Origin: Solidesulfovibrio carbinolicus
GTDB taxonomy: Bacteria; Desulfobacterota; Desulfovibrionia; Desulfovibrionales; Desulfovibrionaceae
Length of the DNA stretch: 64,000 bases
Assembly (NCBI RefSeq): GCF_004135975.1
Contig: NZ_CP026538.1
Coordinates: forward strand, 1,426,001 to 1,490,000
Reading direction: 5' to 3'
Shown: piece by piece, positions 46,796-55,875 of the stretch
Position numbering within the stretch: the stretch's first letter is position 1
Layout of the letters: each line of letters begins with the position of its first letter
Notes under the pieces: generated by a model
What the model was told of the DNA's origin: nothing
The model's input: the letters and a program-made list of their open reading frames with translations, nothing else
The model's database searches: none
Made by a program: the position numbers and the translations under genes

Positions 46796-47587
46796 CTAGC
46801 CTTTGAGCTTGGCCGCGATGTCGGCGGCGACTTTTTCGCCCGACAGCAGCATGCCGCCGAAGATCGGCCCCATGCGGTAGGAGCCGTAGCTGGCGTTGGC
46901 GGCCATGCCGGCCACGTACAGGCCCGGGAAAATCTCGCGGGTGTTCTTGACGGTGTTGATCTCGGCCGTATCGGCCCACATGGACTGTTCGCCCTCGATG
47001 CCGCCCGAGGGCGTGTTGAGGCGCACGTCGTTTTTGCGCACCAGGGTTTGCAGCACTTCCACGGCGTGGCCAGTGGCCTCGACGAGGTATTTGGAACCCA
47101 GCACCACGGGATCGACGTGCAGGCCGGCGATCTCCACGGGCGAGGAGTTGATGACGATGCCGGTGACGCGTTTGACGCCGTTTTCCTCGCGCAGCATGAC
47201 GTCCTCGACGCTCATGCAGTTGAAGATCTTGGCGCCGGCCAGGCAGGCGGCCGAGGCCAGGGTGGTGGTGGCGGCCACGGCGTCGGCGGTGAAGTAGTTG
47301 TCCTTGTAGCGTTTGACGGGCACGCCCACGTCGGTGAGCAGGTGCACGCTCTCTTCCTGGACGACGATCATGTTAAACGTCATGCCGCCGCCCCACATGC
47401 CGCCGCCAAGGGATAGCTTGCGTTCAAAAAGGGCGACGTTGAAGCCGTCTTTGGCCAAAAGCCGGGCGGCGGTCATGCCCGAGGGGCCGCCGCCGACGAT
47501 GGCGACGTCAAGATCAAGGCTCGATTTGAACTTCTCGAAATAGGTCTCCAGGATGGCCTGGGTGATAACGCGTTCGTCGAGAGACAT
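46796..47587 (-). CDS. thi4: Sulfide-dependent adenosine diphosphate thiazole synthase (Thi4, His type)
   Basis: This 263-residue protein makes the thiamine thiazole from NAD, glycine and sulfide. A dinucleotide-binding VAIVGGGPSGMTAA is near the N-terminus, with the Thi4 motif GGGMWGGGMTFN. At the position of the yeast sulfur-donating Cys there is His (H157, in AGLHVDP), as in archaeal Thi4 that uses external sulfide catalytically rather than sacrificing its own Cys. This fits a sulfide-producing anaerobe. It lies 30 nt downstream of mtnA on the same strand. Confidence 0.93.
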   Translation of the reverse strand: MSLDERVITQAILETYFEKFKSSLDLDVAIVGGGPSGMTAARLLAKDGFNVALFERKLSLGGGMWGGGMTFNMIVVQEESVHLLTDVGVPVKRYKDNYFTADAVAATTTLASAACLAGAKIFNCMSVEDVMLREENGVKRVTGIVINSSPVEIAGLHVDPVVLGSKYLVEATGHAVEVLQTLVRKNDVRLNTPSGGIEGEQSMWADTAEINTVKNTREIFPGLYVAGMAANASYGSYRMGPIFGGMLLSGEKVAADIAAKLKG

Positions 47588-47617
47588 GTGTTGGGTCCTT
47601 GTCGCTTCGGGTTGATG

Positions 47618-48661
47618 CTACTTCCCGCCGATGACGGCGCGAATGGACTCGACATAGGGCGCGGTCAGCACGCCGCGCTCGGTGATGATGCCGGTGATGA
47701 GTTCGGCCGGGGTGACGTCGAAGGCATAGTTGTAGACCGGGACGTTTTCCGGGGTGATGCGGTATTCGCCCACGTGGGTGACTTCGCGCGGGGTGCGGTC
47801 CTCGATGGGGATCTCGTCGCCGGTGGCGATGCGCAGATCGAAGGTGGAAGCCGGGGCGGCCACGTAGAAGGGCACGCCATGGGCCTTGGCGGCCAGGGCC
47901 ACGGTGTAGGTGCCGATCTTGTTGGCGGCGTCGCCGTTGGCGGCGATGCGGTCCGCGCCGACCACGACCTTTTGCACCATGCCGCGCTTCATGAGATGCC
48001 CCACGGCGTTGTCGCAGGCGACGGTCACCGGGATGCCTTCCTTGGCCAGCTCATAGGCGGTCAGGCGCGCGCCCTGCAAAAACGGCCGGGTCTCGTCGGC
48101 GATGACCTGGATGCGTTTGCCCTGCTCGAAGGCGGCCCGGATGACGCCCAGGGCCGTGCCGTAGCCGGCCGTGGCCAGGGCGCCGGCGTTGCAGTGGGTG
48201 AGCACGGTGTCGCCGTCGGCGATAAGCTCGGCCCCGTTTCTGCCCATGGCCTTGTTGATCTTGATGTCTTCGCTGTGCATGTCCTGGGCCAGGCCGAGCC
48301 AGGCCGAGAGCAGCGTGTCCAGGGAGACGTCGCCCAGGGCGGCCCATTTCTCCCGCATCCGTTCCACGGCCCAGCGCAGGTTGACGGCGGTGGGCCGGGC
48401 CTGTTCCAGCTCGACAAGCAGCTCCCGCAGGCGGTCCTTCCAGGCGGCTCCGGCCTCGGCCGCCTCGCGCCCGGCCAACCAGCAGCCGTAGGCGGCGGTG
48501 ACGCCGATGGCCGGCGCGCCGCGAACCACCATGGTTTGCAGGGCGTAGACGGTGTCGGCGGTGTTGCGCACCACAAAGCATTCCTCGCGGTCGGGCAGGA
48601 AACGCTGGTCAAGGAGGAGCAGGGCCTGTTTGTCGGCGGAAAAGGCGATATGGTCGGTCAT
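47618..48661 (-). CDS. mtnA: S-methyl-5-thioribose-1-phosphate isomerase (MtnA/eIF-2B-alpha family)
   Basis: This 347-residue enzyme isomerises MTR-1-P to MTRu-1-P, in methionine salvage or related shunts. It has [13 protein letters not shown], the catalytic-Cys motif [18 protein letters not shown] and [18 protein letters not shown] with the catalytic Asp. No other salvage gene (mtnK, mtnB, mtnC or mtnD) is nearby, which favours an anaerobic shunt; family relatives acting on ribose-1,5-bisphosphate are an alternative. It heads a two-gene unit with thi4. Confidence 0.9.
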   Translation of the reverse strand: MTDHIAFSADKQALLLLDQRFLPDREECFVVRNTADTVYALQTMVVRGAPAIGVTAAYGCWLAGREAAEAGAAWKDRLRELLVELEQARPTAVNLRWAVERMREKWAALGDVSLDTLLSAWLGLAQDMHSEDIKINKAMGRNGAELIADGDTVLTHCNAGALATAGYGTALGVIRAAFEQGKRIQVIADETRPFLQGARLTAYELAKEGIPVTVACDNAVGHLMKRGMVQKVVVGADRIAANGDAANKIGTYTVALAAKAHGVPFYVAAPASTFDLRIATGDEIPIEDRTPREVTHVGEYRITPENVPVYNYAFDVTPAELITGIITERGVLTAPYVESIRAVIGGK

Positions 48662-48885
48662 GGCGGCTTCCGGGATAGAGAGTGTCCAAAACGCGCCCCG
48701 CGCCGCCGTCCGGCGGTCGGGCAGGCCCTGGCGGCCAGGGCGGCATCAGTCGCAAATTTGGCGTGTTGCGTTTCACCCTGGCCCGGGCGGCCGCCCAAAA
48801 GGCGTCGCCGCAAGCCACGCGCAAAACCCTTCCGCGCAACGCTCCGGGCGGTTCGCCACGTCATGAGGCTGCGCCGCGTCCGAGC

Positions 48886-48917
48886 AAAAAAAGCAGCAGG
48901 CCGCGTTCATCGCGGCC
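48886..48917 (-). terminator. Probable terminator after gatB
   Basis: On the minus strand GGCCGCG/CGCGGCC (7 bp, loop 5) is followed after six bases by seven T (A-run at 48886-48892). It lies about 30 nt past the gatB stop codon. Confidence 0.6.
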
Positions 48918-48946
48918 GGGATTTCTTTCGTCTTCGGCGCGCGGCC

Positions 48947-50377
48947 CTAGCCGAGCTTTTTTTGCAGCAGTTCGTTGACGAGCCCCGGGTTGGCCTGGCC
49001 CTTGGTCGCCTTCATGATCTGCCCCACGAAAAAGCCCATGAGCTTGGTCTTGCCGCCCCGGAAGGCTTCCACCTCGGCCGGGTTGGCGGCCAGCACGGCC
49101 TCCACGGCAGATTCCAGAGCGCTGGAATCGGAAATCTGCGACAGGCCCTTTTGACGCACGTAATCGGCCGGGTCAAGGCCCTGGGCAAAGAGGTCGGGGA
49201 AGATCTGCTTGGCGATCTTGCCGGAGATTTCGCCGGAGTCGATGAGCTTGATGAGGGCGGCCAGTTTGTCGGCGGTGAGCTTGGCTTCCCGGGCGGTCAG
49301 GCCGGCCTGGTTGAGTTCGCGCAACAGTTCGCTTTGCATCCAGTTGGCGGCCTTTTTGGGGTCGGCCCCGGCGGCCACGGCGGCTTCGAAGTATTCGGCC
49401 ATGTCGCGTTCGGCCGTGAGCACTTCGGCGTCGTAGTCGGACAGGCCGAAGTCGGCGACAAAGCGGGCGCGGCGGGCTTCGGGCAGCTCAGGCAGCTCGG
49501 CGCGCCATGTTTCCAGGGTGGCGGCCTCAATGCGCACGGGCACGAGGTCGGGGTCCGGGAAATAGCGGTAGTCGTGGGCCTCTTCCTTGCCGCGCATGGA
49601 GGCGGTGCTGTTTTTGGCGGCGTCGTAGAGGCGGGTTTCCTGGATGACCTTCCCGCCGTCGTCGAGGATGTCGGCCTGGCGTTCCACTTCGTATTCGATG
49701 GCTTTCTGGACGTGGCGGAAGCTGTTGAGGTTTTTGAGTTCCGCCCGGGTGCCGAACTCGGCTTGGCCCACGGGGCGCAGGCTCACGTTGGCGTCGCAAC
49801 GAAAGGAGCCTTCCTCCATGTTGCCGTCGCAGACGTCGAGGTAGACCAGGATGGCGCGCAGGGCCTTTAAGTAGGCCACGACTTCCTCGGGGCCGCGCAT
49901 GTCCGGTTCGGAGACGATCTCGATAAGCGGCACGCAGGCCCGGTTGAGGTCCACGTAGCTCAAGTTGTCGGCGGCGGAGTGGATGTTCTTGCCGGCGTCC
50001 TCTTCCATGTGGATGCGGGTGATGCCGACGCGTTTGGCCGCGCCGTCCACGCTGATGTCCACATGGCCGTGCTCGCAGATGGGCTGCTCGAACTGGGAGG
50101 TCTGGTAGCCCTTGGGCAGATCGGGATAGAAATAGTTCTTGCGGGCAAAGACCGAGACCGGATTGACGGTGCAGCCCGTGGCCAGGCCCATCTTGGCGGC
50201 GTACTCGACGACCTTGGCGTTTAAGACCGGCAACACGCCGGGCATGCCCGAGCAGACCGGGCAGACGTTTTCGTTGGGATCGACGCCAAAGCGGGTGGAG
50301 CAGGAGCAAAAGATTTTGCTTGTGGTTTTGAGCTGGGCGTGGACCTCGACGCCGATGACCGTTTCGTACCTGGCCAT
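48947..50377 (-). CDS. gatB: Asp-tRNA(Asn)/Glu-tRNA(Gln) amidotransferase subunit B
   Basis: This 476-residue subunit of GatCAB converts mischarged Glu-tRNA(Gln) or Asp-tRNA(Asn) to the amidated form. It starts [15 protein letters not shown], has the zinc-type cysteines in CSCSTRFG...[20 protein letters not shown], and the C-terminal YqeY-like domain. ATG 50377 matches the family start; the upstream frame is a shadow. gatA and gatC are not adjacent. Confidence 0.97.
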   Translation of the reverse strand: MARYETVIGVEVHAQLKTTSKIFCSCSTRFGVDPNENVCPVCSGMPGVLPVLNAKVVEYAAKMGLATGCTVNPVSVFARKNYFYPDLPKGYQTSQFEQPICEHGHVDISVDGAAKRVGITRIHMEEDAGKNIHSAADNLSYVDLNRACVPLIEIVSEPDMRGPEEVVAYLKALRAILVYLDVCDGNMEEGSFRCDANVSLRPVGQAEFGTRAELKNLNSFRHVQKAIEYEVERQADILDDGGKVIQETRLYDAAKNSTASMRGKEEAHDYRYFPDPDLVPVRIEAATLETWRAELPELPEARRARFVADFGLSDYDAEVLTAERDMAEYFEAAVAAGADPKKAANWMQSELLRELNQAGLTAREAKLTADKLAALIKLIDSGEISGKIAKQIFPDLFAQGLDPADYVRQKGLSQISDSSALESAVEAVLAANPAEVEAFRGGKTKLMGFFVGQIMKATKGQANPGLVNELLQKKLG

Positions 50378-50600
50378 GAAAGGGGCTCCTTGCGGCGGCC
50401 GCGCAAGCCTGCGCGGCGTGAAATTTCGCTGGCGGGTGTACCCCGCTTCCGGCAAGCCGGTCAATGGCGCGCCAAGGCGCAACTTGGTCCGGCAAACGGT
50501 TGTAATTTTGGAGCGGCGGGCCTACAACGGTCATGGGCGCGCCCGCCTGCGCCGGCTGGCGGCGGGATGTCCCACCATATTACAGGACGCGAGGCATGCC

Positions 50601-50975
50601 ATGGGTCGAATCGACATGTTGACGGGACGCGGCGGACGCGTTGCCGGTTTTGTTGCGGCGGTTTGCTGTCTGGTCGTGTTGGCGCTTTTTGCCCCGGGGC
50701 AGGCGGCGGCCCAGGACTATGACTCCATGATGCCGGAGCAGCTGGCCAAGGAATTGCGCAAGGCCGAGACCGAGTACCGCAAGGTGATGGAAGAGGTCCG
50801 GGCGGCGGAAAACGAGCGCATCGCCCGCAAGGCGGCCGGCGCGGCCGACGCGGCCCTGGCCGAGGCTGACGCGGCCCTCAAAAGCCTGCTCGACAAGGCC
50901 GAGGAACTCAAGATCAAGACCGACTACATCGATGAACTCTACGAAGCAAAGCGGAAGGAATACAAGAACAAGTAG
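50601..50975 (+). CDS. Small secreted coiled-coil protein
   Basis: This 124-residue protein has a Sec signal (about 10-38, VAGFVAAVCCLVVLALFAPGQAAA) and a mature part that is almost all charged helix (KELRKAETEYRKVMEEVRAAENERIARKAAG), a probable coiled coil, ending KRKEYKNK. GAGG lies 6 nt before ATG 50601. Function unknown; periplasmic location inferred. A 15-bp hairpin follows the stop. Confidence 0.7.
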   Translation: MGRIDMLTGRGGRVAGFVAAVCCLVVLALFAPGQAAAQDYDSMMPEQLAKELRKAETEYRKVMEEVRAAENERIARKAAGAADAALAEADAALKSLLDKAEELKIKTDYIDELYEAKRKEYKNK

Positions 50976-50993
50976 TCCTGAGGCCTTGTCTTG

Positions 50994-51040
50994 GCAAACG
51001 GCCGCCGCTGGAGTTCCGGACTCTGGCGGCGGCCGTTTGC
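50994..51040 (+). other. Long hairpin after the coiled-coil protein gene
   Basis: A perfect 15-bp stem (50994-51008 with 51026-51040) contains an inner GAGT/ACTC stem. The following sequence has scattered T only, so it is a terminator-like or mRNA-end element rather than a textbook intrinsic terminator. Confidence 0.6.
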
Positions 51041-51087
51041 GTTAGCGGGTTTGTGACAGGATTGTAAAGAACTGTTGCGGTATTGGC

Positions 51088-51116
51088 TTGCCAAAAACAT
51101 GAGCATTGTCTATGAA
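51088..51116 (+). promoter_or_regulatory. Sigma-70 promoter for the 58-residue secreted peptide
   Basis: TTGCCA (51088-51093), a 17-nt spacer and TATGAA (51111-51116) lie about 50 nt before the ATG at 51165. Confidence 0.6.
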
Positions 51117-51164
51117 GGTTCCGTGGGAGTTGTATTGTTGCTGCACGAACCAAGGAGGAGGAAC

Positions 51165-51341
51165 ATGAGAAAGTGGATTTCCGCTGCACTGTTGGCCTTG
51201 ACTCTGGGGATGTGTTTTGCTCCGACCGCCGCCATGGCGGCTGATCCGGCTTCGACGCTGTATCAGAGCATCGTCGATGCCCTCGGCAACAACAACGGCA
51301 AGTTTGAGTCCGTTGACTTTTTCCTGATCTGGCTCAACTAG
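51165..51341 (+). CDS. 58-residue secreted peptide
   Basis: Not recognised. A clear signal peptide (MRKWISAALLALTLGMCF...AAMA, about 1-25) leaves a mature peptide of roughly 33 residues, ADPASTLYQSIVDALG...FFLIWLN, with a Gly-Asn-rich turn and a hydrophobic C-terminus. The ribosome site AAGGAGGAGG is one of the strongest in the window. It has its own promoter and terminator, so it is a stand-alone transcription unit and likely real. Role unknown: envelope peptide, signal or small toxin are possibilities. Confidence 0.75.
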   Translation: MRKWISAALLALTLGMCFAPTAAMAADPASTLYQSIVDALGNNNGKFESVDFFLIWLN

Positions 51342-51366
51342 TCGTATTACAGCATCGCGTTGTACG

Positions 51367-51390
51367 GGGTCGCCTGAGCGGCCCTTTTTT
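51367..51390 (+). terminator. Terminator of the 58-residue peptide gene
   Basis: GGGTCGC/GCGGCCC (7 bp with one T-G, loop CTGA) followed by six T, 25 nt after the stop codon. Confidence 0.85.
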
Positions 51391-51589
51391 ATTGGGCATG
51401 GCCTGCTTTGCCGGATGTCTTTTGCGGTGCAGAAGCGTCAAGCTGGCGTCGGATTCTCTCCCGAACGCGATGCCAGGGGGGAAACATCTCATGCCGGACG
51501 GGAAACATAACAGCCGGGATGTTTGAAAGAGAGACCAATCAATCAGCCGCTGTTCCTTGAGCCGATTGCCTGGAGAAGCGGAAATGGCA

Positions 51590-52960
51590 TCAGGCCAAAG
51601 GGGAGGCCAGCAAAGCGGGCGAGCCGGCCATGAGCGCCTTGGATGTCCCCAGGGTCGTCTCCAGGGTATTGGTCGCGTAGCGCGTAAGCATCCCCAAGGT
51701 CGCATCCTGGGGGATCAAGGCCTTGCCGGCCAAACCGGCGTAATCCTCGGGATACCAGCTGGCGTAAAAGACCGACGTCTCCGAACCCGGGGCCGCGCCT
51801 TCGAGCACGGTGCGGTCGGCGTCGTAGACCCAGGCCGTGTCGCCCTCGGGGGTTACTTCCACCAGGGTGCCGGCGTCGCCCACGGTGGTGAGGGTGTTGC
51901 CGTCGGGCAGACGCTGGGCCCCGCTCATGCGGGCGGAATAATACGTGGTCGGCGTCTGGGCCGTGTAGGACCAGCTTGCTTCGGCCGGGCCGTAGGTTCC
52001 GTCGGCGGACAGATAATAGATCCCGTCCCCGGCCGTGGGCACGGCCAGTTCCAGCACACGGGAATACTTGCCGCCCAGGCGCTCGGCTCCGTTGTCGAAA
52101 ACCAGGATATTGCCGGCCCCCGGCAGGCCGTCGTCGATCCACTTGGCGTCGTGCTGGCCGTTAAGCTCGCGGTCGGCCCGGGTTCCGGCCCGGTAGGCCT
52201 CGGGATTGCCCCAGCGGTAGAGCAGGTCGCCGCCGTGGCCCCAGTCCCCGCCCGTGTGGCCGGCCGCCTCGGCCGTGGTAGTCGTGTGGTCGATGATCCA
52301 GATTTCATTGTAGTTGCGCACGCTGACGAGCACCTGTCCGGTGTCTTCGTCGAAGTCCACGCTGTTCATATGGGTCCAGCCGTCCGGGAAGGAGGGGCGG
52401 CCCTCGTAGTTGAAGTCCACGAGTTCCGGGTGGGCGGCAACGTTGCCGTACGTGGCGCTGCCGGGGTTCACATCCTGGACAATGTGGTCGATGGCCCGCC
52501 ACTCCCAGACCACCTCGCCGCCGGTAAGGCCGTCCGGCTTCACTTCCACGAGCTTGTCGGCCACGAGATAGCCGTCGCGCAGCTTGGCGGGATCGCGGCC
52601 CAGGGCCAGGGCTTCGTCGGCGGTGATGATCTCGGCGGCGATAAACAGCACGTTGCCGTTTGGCAGGACGGTGAAATCGTGGTGCTGGAACTCCTCGGCG
52701 TCGTTGTAGAAATACTGCCAGACCAGATTGCCGTCCCAGTCGTATTCCTCAATGACGCCGCCGGAACCGTGGATATAGTGGTCATTGGCTACCTTGCCGG
52801 CCCGGAACAGATGGCCGTCTTCGGTGAGCGTGGCTGTCAGCCCGGCGTTGAAGTCGCTCTTCCACGTATGGACCACCGCGCCGCCCCGGTCGACGAGATA
52901 GGTAAACGTCGATTCCTGGGGGGCGACCAGAACGTAACCGGAAAGCACGGACTCGCTCAT
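51590..52960 (-). CDS. Arylsulfotransferase (AssT) family protein without signal peptide
   Basis: This 456-residue beta-propeller protein has AssT-like features: ILVAPQ-type N-terminal strand, repeated DGNLVW-type strands, FQHHDFTVLPNGNVLFI with paired histidines, and WTHMNSVDFDEDTGQVLVSVRN. AssT enzymes transfer sulfate between phenolic esters and act in the periplasm in E. coli; here the N-terminus (MSESVLSGYVLV) lacks a signal peptide, so it may be cytosolic or exported otherwise. The C-terminal 35 residues are Ala/Leu-rich and unusual. It is 51 nt downstream of a methyltransferase-like gene. Confidence 0.8.
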   Translation of the reverse strand: MSESVLSGYVLVAPQESTFTYLVDRGGAVVHTWKSDFNAGLTATLTEDGHLFRAGKVANDHYIHGSGGVIEEYDWDGNLVWQYFYNDAEEFQHHDFTVLPNGNVLFIAAEIITADEALALGRDPAKLRDGYLVADKLVEVKPDGLTGGEVVWEWRAIDHIVQDVNPGSATYGNVAAHPELVDFNYEGRPSFPDGWTHMNSVDFDEDTGQVLVSVRNYNEIWIIDHTTTTAEAAGHTGGDWGHGGDLLYRWGNPEAYRAGTRADRELNGQHDAKWIDDGLPGAGNILVFDNGAERLGGKYSRVLELAVPTAGDGIYYLSADGTYGPAEASWSYTAQTPTTYYSARMSGAQRLPDGNTLTTVGDAGTLVEVTPEGDTAWVYDADRTVLEGAAPGSETSVFYASWYPEDYAGLAGKALIPQDATLGMLTRYATNTLETTLGTSKALMAGSPALLASPLA

Positions 52961-53011
52961 AAAGCCTCGCCGAAAGCTGTTGTCGTCAGACGGCCCGGGC
53001 CAAGCGCCGCA

Positions 53012-53848
53012 TCATGATTTTGCCACAGTCGCCGGTTCTTCGGAAGCCTTGCGGCCGCGCCAGGCGGCGGCGAAGTCGAGGTAGCCGGCCACCCGGTTTT
53101 GCCGGTCGTAGGCCGGCGATTCCTCGGGGCGCGGGGCAATGGCCCAGGTCCAGGTCCGGTCCGGCGGCGGCAGGGCAACGCCTTCCAGGGCGTCGCGGCT
53201 TTCGAGCACCTTGTCGCCGTCCACCCGCTCCCAGGCCGTGTCGCAGCACAGGCAGACCCGGCCGGGCAAATCGGCCAGCCAGTCGCCGTGGGCCGTGACG
53301 ATCCCCGTGTAAAAGGCCTGTCGGGCCTCGTCGGACAGGCGGCGGCCCAGGCGCGAATAAAACGGGATGGCCAGTTGGGAGGCCAGATTGACCGAGGCCG
53401 TGAAGTCCGGGGCAATGCCGGGCAGCGGATCAGGCAGGGGCACGGGGGAGGGCAGGGCGGTCCGGCCCTTGGCGACGTCGCGGGCGACCCCGGCCAGGCC
53501 CGTCACGTCGGCGGCGACAAGGCGCACGTTGGGTAAGTCCTTGGCCAGCTTGCGGGCCTGCCAGGGATGGTGGGCATCGACCAGCACCACCTGGGCGAAC
53601 TGTCCGGCAAGTTCCGCCACGGGCACGTCCAGACAGGCCCCGGAACCGAGAATCACGGCCGTGCCGCGACCCGAGGCTAAAGCGGCGGCGTCAAGGACCA
53701 GCCGCCTGGCGGCGGCCAGATGCGGTTCCCAGGCTGCCCGGCAGCGGCGGTGGCGGGCGTCAATGGAAACGGCCTCTCGGTCCTGGCCCAGACTGCGGGC
53801 CAGACGCGAACCCCGGTCGCGCCACAAGGCGAACAGTTCCCGAAGCAT
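53012..53848 (-). CDS. Methyltransferase-like hypothetical protein
   Basis: This 278-residue protein has a SAM-methyltransferase-like segment, AVILGSGACLDVPVAELAGQFAQVVLVDAHHPW (about 80-112), with Gly-rich motif I and an acidic strand-2 end. Substrate unknown. GGAGGGGAC precedes ATG 53848; the upstream in-frame stretch to 53965 looks non-coding. It is probably co-transcribed with the AssT-like gene downstream and divergent from the DUF2092 gene. Confidence 0.65.
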   Translation of the reverse strand: MLRELFALWRDRGSRLARSLGQDREAVSIDARHRRCRAAWEPHLAAARRLVLDAAALASGRGTAVILGSGACLDVPVAELAGQFAQVVLVDAHHPWQARKLAKDLPNVRLVAADVTGLAGVARDVAKGRTALPSPVPLPDPLPGIAPDFTASVNLASQLAIPFYSRLGRRLSDEARQAFYTGIVTAHGDWLADLPGRVCLCCDTAWERVDGDKVLESRDALEGVALPPPDRTWTWAIAPRPEESPAYDRQNRVAGYLDFAAAWRGRKASEEPATVAKS

Positions 53849-54018
53849 GTCCCCTCCGTCAAAGCAGTGTAAACCAACCCGGCGAGAGCCGGCAAGAGGG
53901 GCGGAACCTTGCCCGCCACCTTGCTTTTCTTGACACCCCCCGGGCCGGCTCCTAGTGTCGCACAATGCCCAATCGGTTCGCCCGAAACGCGGCGGGCCGG
54001 CAACCCGAGGAGGTATCC

Positions 54019-54819
54019 ATGCGACGCATCCTGTGGACGGCGGTCCTGTGCGCCTGGCTGGCCGCCGTGCCGGCCGGCCGGGCAGCCGCCCAAACCGCTC
54101 CGGCCGAACCGGCCAAGACCGCGGACATCACCCCCGAGGCCAAGGCCCCGGTGGAGGCCATGTGCGCCTTTCTGGCCGGCAAGAAAACCTTTAGCTTCTC
54201 CGTGGAAATCAGTGAGGAGCAGGTCTACCCCAGCGGCCAGACCGTGCAGCTCACCCGGTTTGCCGATGTGGCCGTCAAACGCCCGGACAAGTTGTATTCC
54301 CGGGTCACCGGCGACGAACGCGACCGGGAAATGGTCTACGACGGCAAGACCGTGACCATGGCCGACTACGACCGGGGCGTCTACGCCGTGGTGGACGCGC
54401 CGCCGACCATCGACGCCACCATTGCCATGCTGGCCGACACCTACGGCATCGTCGCGCCGCTGTCCGACCTGCTCTACGCCGACCCGTGCCGGGAAATCCT
54501 GGCCAACGTGCGCACCGGGGACTGCGTGGGCGTGCACACCGCCGGCGGCGTGGCCTGCGACCATCTGGCCTTCACCCAGAAAAACGCCGATTGGCAGCTG
54601 TGGGTGGAAAAGGACAAGACCCCGCTGCCGCGCAAGGTGGTCATCACCGACAAGCACGTCATGGGCTGGCCCCAATATGCCGCCGTTTTCTCCGACTGGA
54701 ACATGACGCCCAAGCTGCCGGCCGATCTTTTCACCTTCAAGCCCGGCAAGGAGCTGCGGCGCATTGAGCTCAAGCCCCTGGCCGAGGGCCAGGCGGCCCA
54801 GGGAGGCGGCCATGAATAA
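54019..54819 (+). CDS. Secreted DUF2092-family protein
   Basis: This 266-residue protein has a Sec signal peptide (about 1-25). The body matches the DUF2092 style: FSFSVEISEEQVYPSGQTVQLTRFADVAVKRPDKLYSRV and REMVYDGKTVTMADYDRGVYAVVDAPPTIDATIAML. The fold resembles periplasmic LolA/LppX-like beta-sheet proteins, suggesting lipid or hydrophobic ligand binding (inference). GAGGAGG lies 6 nt before the ATG. The last 8 nt overlap the next gene, so the pair is coupled. Confidence 0.8.
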   Translation: MRRILWTAVLCAWLAAVPAGRAAAQTAPAEPAKTADITPEAKAPVEAMCAFLAGKKTFSFSVEISEEQVYPSGQTVQLTRFADVAVKRPDKLYSRVTGDERDREMVYDGKTVTMADYDRGVYAVVDAPPTIDATIAMLADTYGIVAPLSDLLYADPCREILANVRTGDCVGVHTAGGVACDHLAFTQKNADWQLWVEKDKTPLPRKVVITDKHVMGWPQYAAVFSDWNMTPKLPADLFTFKPGKELRRIELKPLAEGQAAQGGGHE

Positions 54820-55528
54820 GCCCACTCGACGCGTCCGGCTGGCCGGGGTCGTCCTGGCCCTGGCCGCGGCCCTGACCCTGGTCTTTGATGCTCCCGGCAT
54901 CGTGGCTCTGTCCCATCTGCTGACGCCCGAGGCCCAGGCCCGGGGCGGCGGCTTTGGCGGCGGTCCCCACGGCGGCGGCGAGGGAGGCCCCCGGCCCGGC
55001 GGTTTTGGCGGCGGCCCGCGCCCGGGCGGCTTCGGCGGCGCGCCGAAGCCCATGGCCCCGCCAAGCAGCGGCCTGCGCTTCGGCGGCGGCCCGCCCATGG
55101 GCCCCACGCCCACGGTCCGTCCGCCCGCGCCCATGCCCAAACCCAATTTTGCGCCCATGCCCGGCCCGGTGCCGGTGGCTCCGGGCGTCGCGCCGCGTCC
55201 GCCCGTTCCCGGCCCGGGCTACGGCCCCCGACCTATCGGGCCGGTTCCTGTCCCGGTTCCCGGTCCCGGCTATGGCCCCCGGCCCATCACGCCCGTGCCG
55301 GTTCCAGCCCCCGTGCCGGTGCCCGTGCCCGGTCCGCGCCCCTGGGGACCGCCGCCGCCCATCGCCCCCGGCCCCTGGCTGTGGGCCCTGCCCGCCGCCG
55401 CCGCCGCCGTCACCATCGCCGGCATGACCTACTATAACGTCCACAATACCTGCTATATCGAACAGTATCAGGGCGACCGCGTGGTCTACGTCCCGGTCAA
55501 GGGTCCCTGCCCGCCGCCGCCGTATTGA
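54812..55528 (+). CDS. Gly/Pro-rich secreted protein coupled to DUF2092
   Basis: This 238-residue protein has an N-terminal signal or anchor (about 8-35), a Gly-rich block (GGGFGGGPHGGG repeats, about 43-75), a Pro-rich block of PVPVPGPGYGPRP-type repeats (about 105-190), then a hydrophobic helix (LWALPAAAAAVTIAGMTYY) and a C-terminal YIEQYQGDRVVYVPVKGPCPPPP. The tail resembles small Tyr-rich envelope domains. Probably cell-envelope associated; function unknown. It starts with GGGAGG 4 nt upstream and overlaps the DUF2092 gene by 8 nt. Confidence 0.72.
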   Translation: MNKPTRRVRLAGVVLALAAALTLVFDAPGIVALSHLLTPEAQARGGGFGGGPHGGGEGGPRPGGFGGGPRPGGFGGAPKPMAPPSSGLRFGGGPPMGPTPTVRPPAPMPKPNFAPMPGPVPVAPGVAPRPPVPGPGYGPRPIGPVPVPVPGPGYGPRPITPVPVPAPVPVPVPGPRPWGPPPPIAPGPWLWALPAAAAAVTIAGMTYYNVHNTCYIEQYQGDRVVYVPVKGPCPPPPY

Positions 55529-55875
55529 GCCGGCAACAACCGCACAAAAGCATTCCGGTGTCCGGGAGAGGGCAACCTCTCCCGGACCGCTCCGACGAAG
55601 CCCCCTCCAGCCAAATCCGGTGGCACAAGGGGATGAGGACGGTCCGAAACCCTTGCCCGGTTCCCGGCCTGGCGGCCGCCGTGGGCTTGACCGGCTCCGA
55701 GGCGTTGCATAATGGCTGTTGACATGTCCCCCCAAGCCATGATGAAGAGACTGGTTCGCGTCGGCGAACGCAGCCGGCCTGACCGTGCCCCGACCGGCCG
55801 GCACGCCGGACCCGCTCCGGCGGCCGGGGAGCATCCCCCGCGCCAGGCCGCCCCCCAGTCCCCCAAGGAGATCCC
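55529..55875. other. 347-nt intergenic region upstream of der
   Basis: It contains a GNRA-type hairpin (TCCGGGAGAGG/CCTCTCCCGGA, loop GCAA, 55561-55586), a weak promoter candidate TTGACC-N15-CATAAT (55687-55713) and GC-rich palindromic pieces around 55795-55850. No convincing ORF or RNA gene was seen. Confidence 0.55.
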
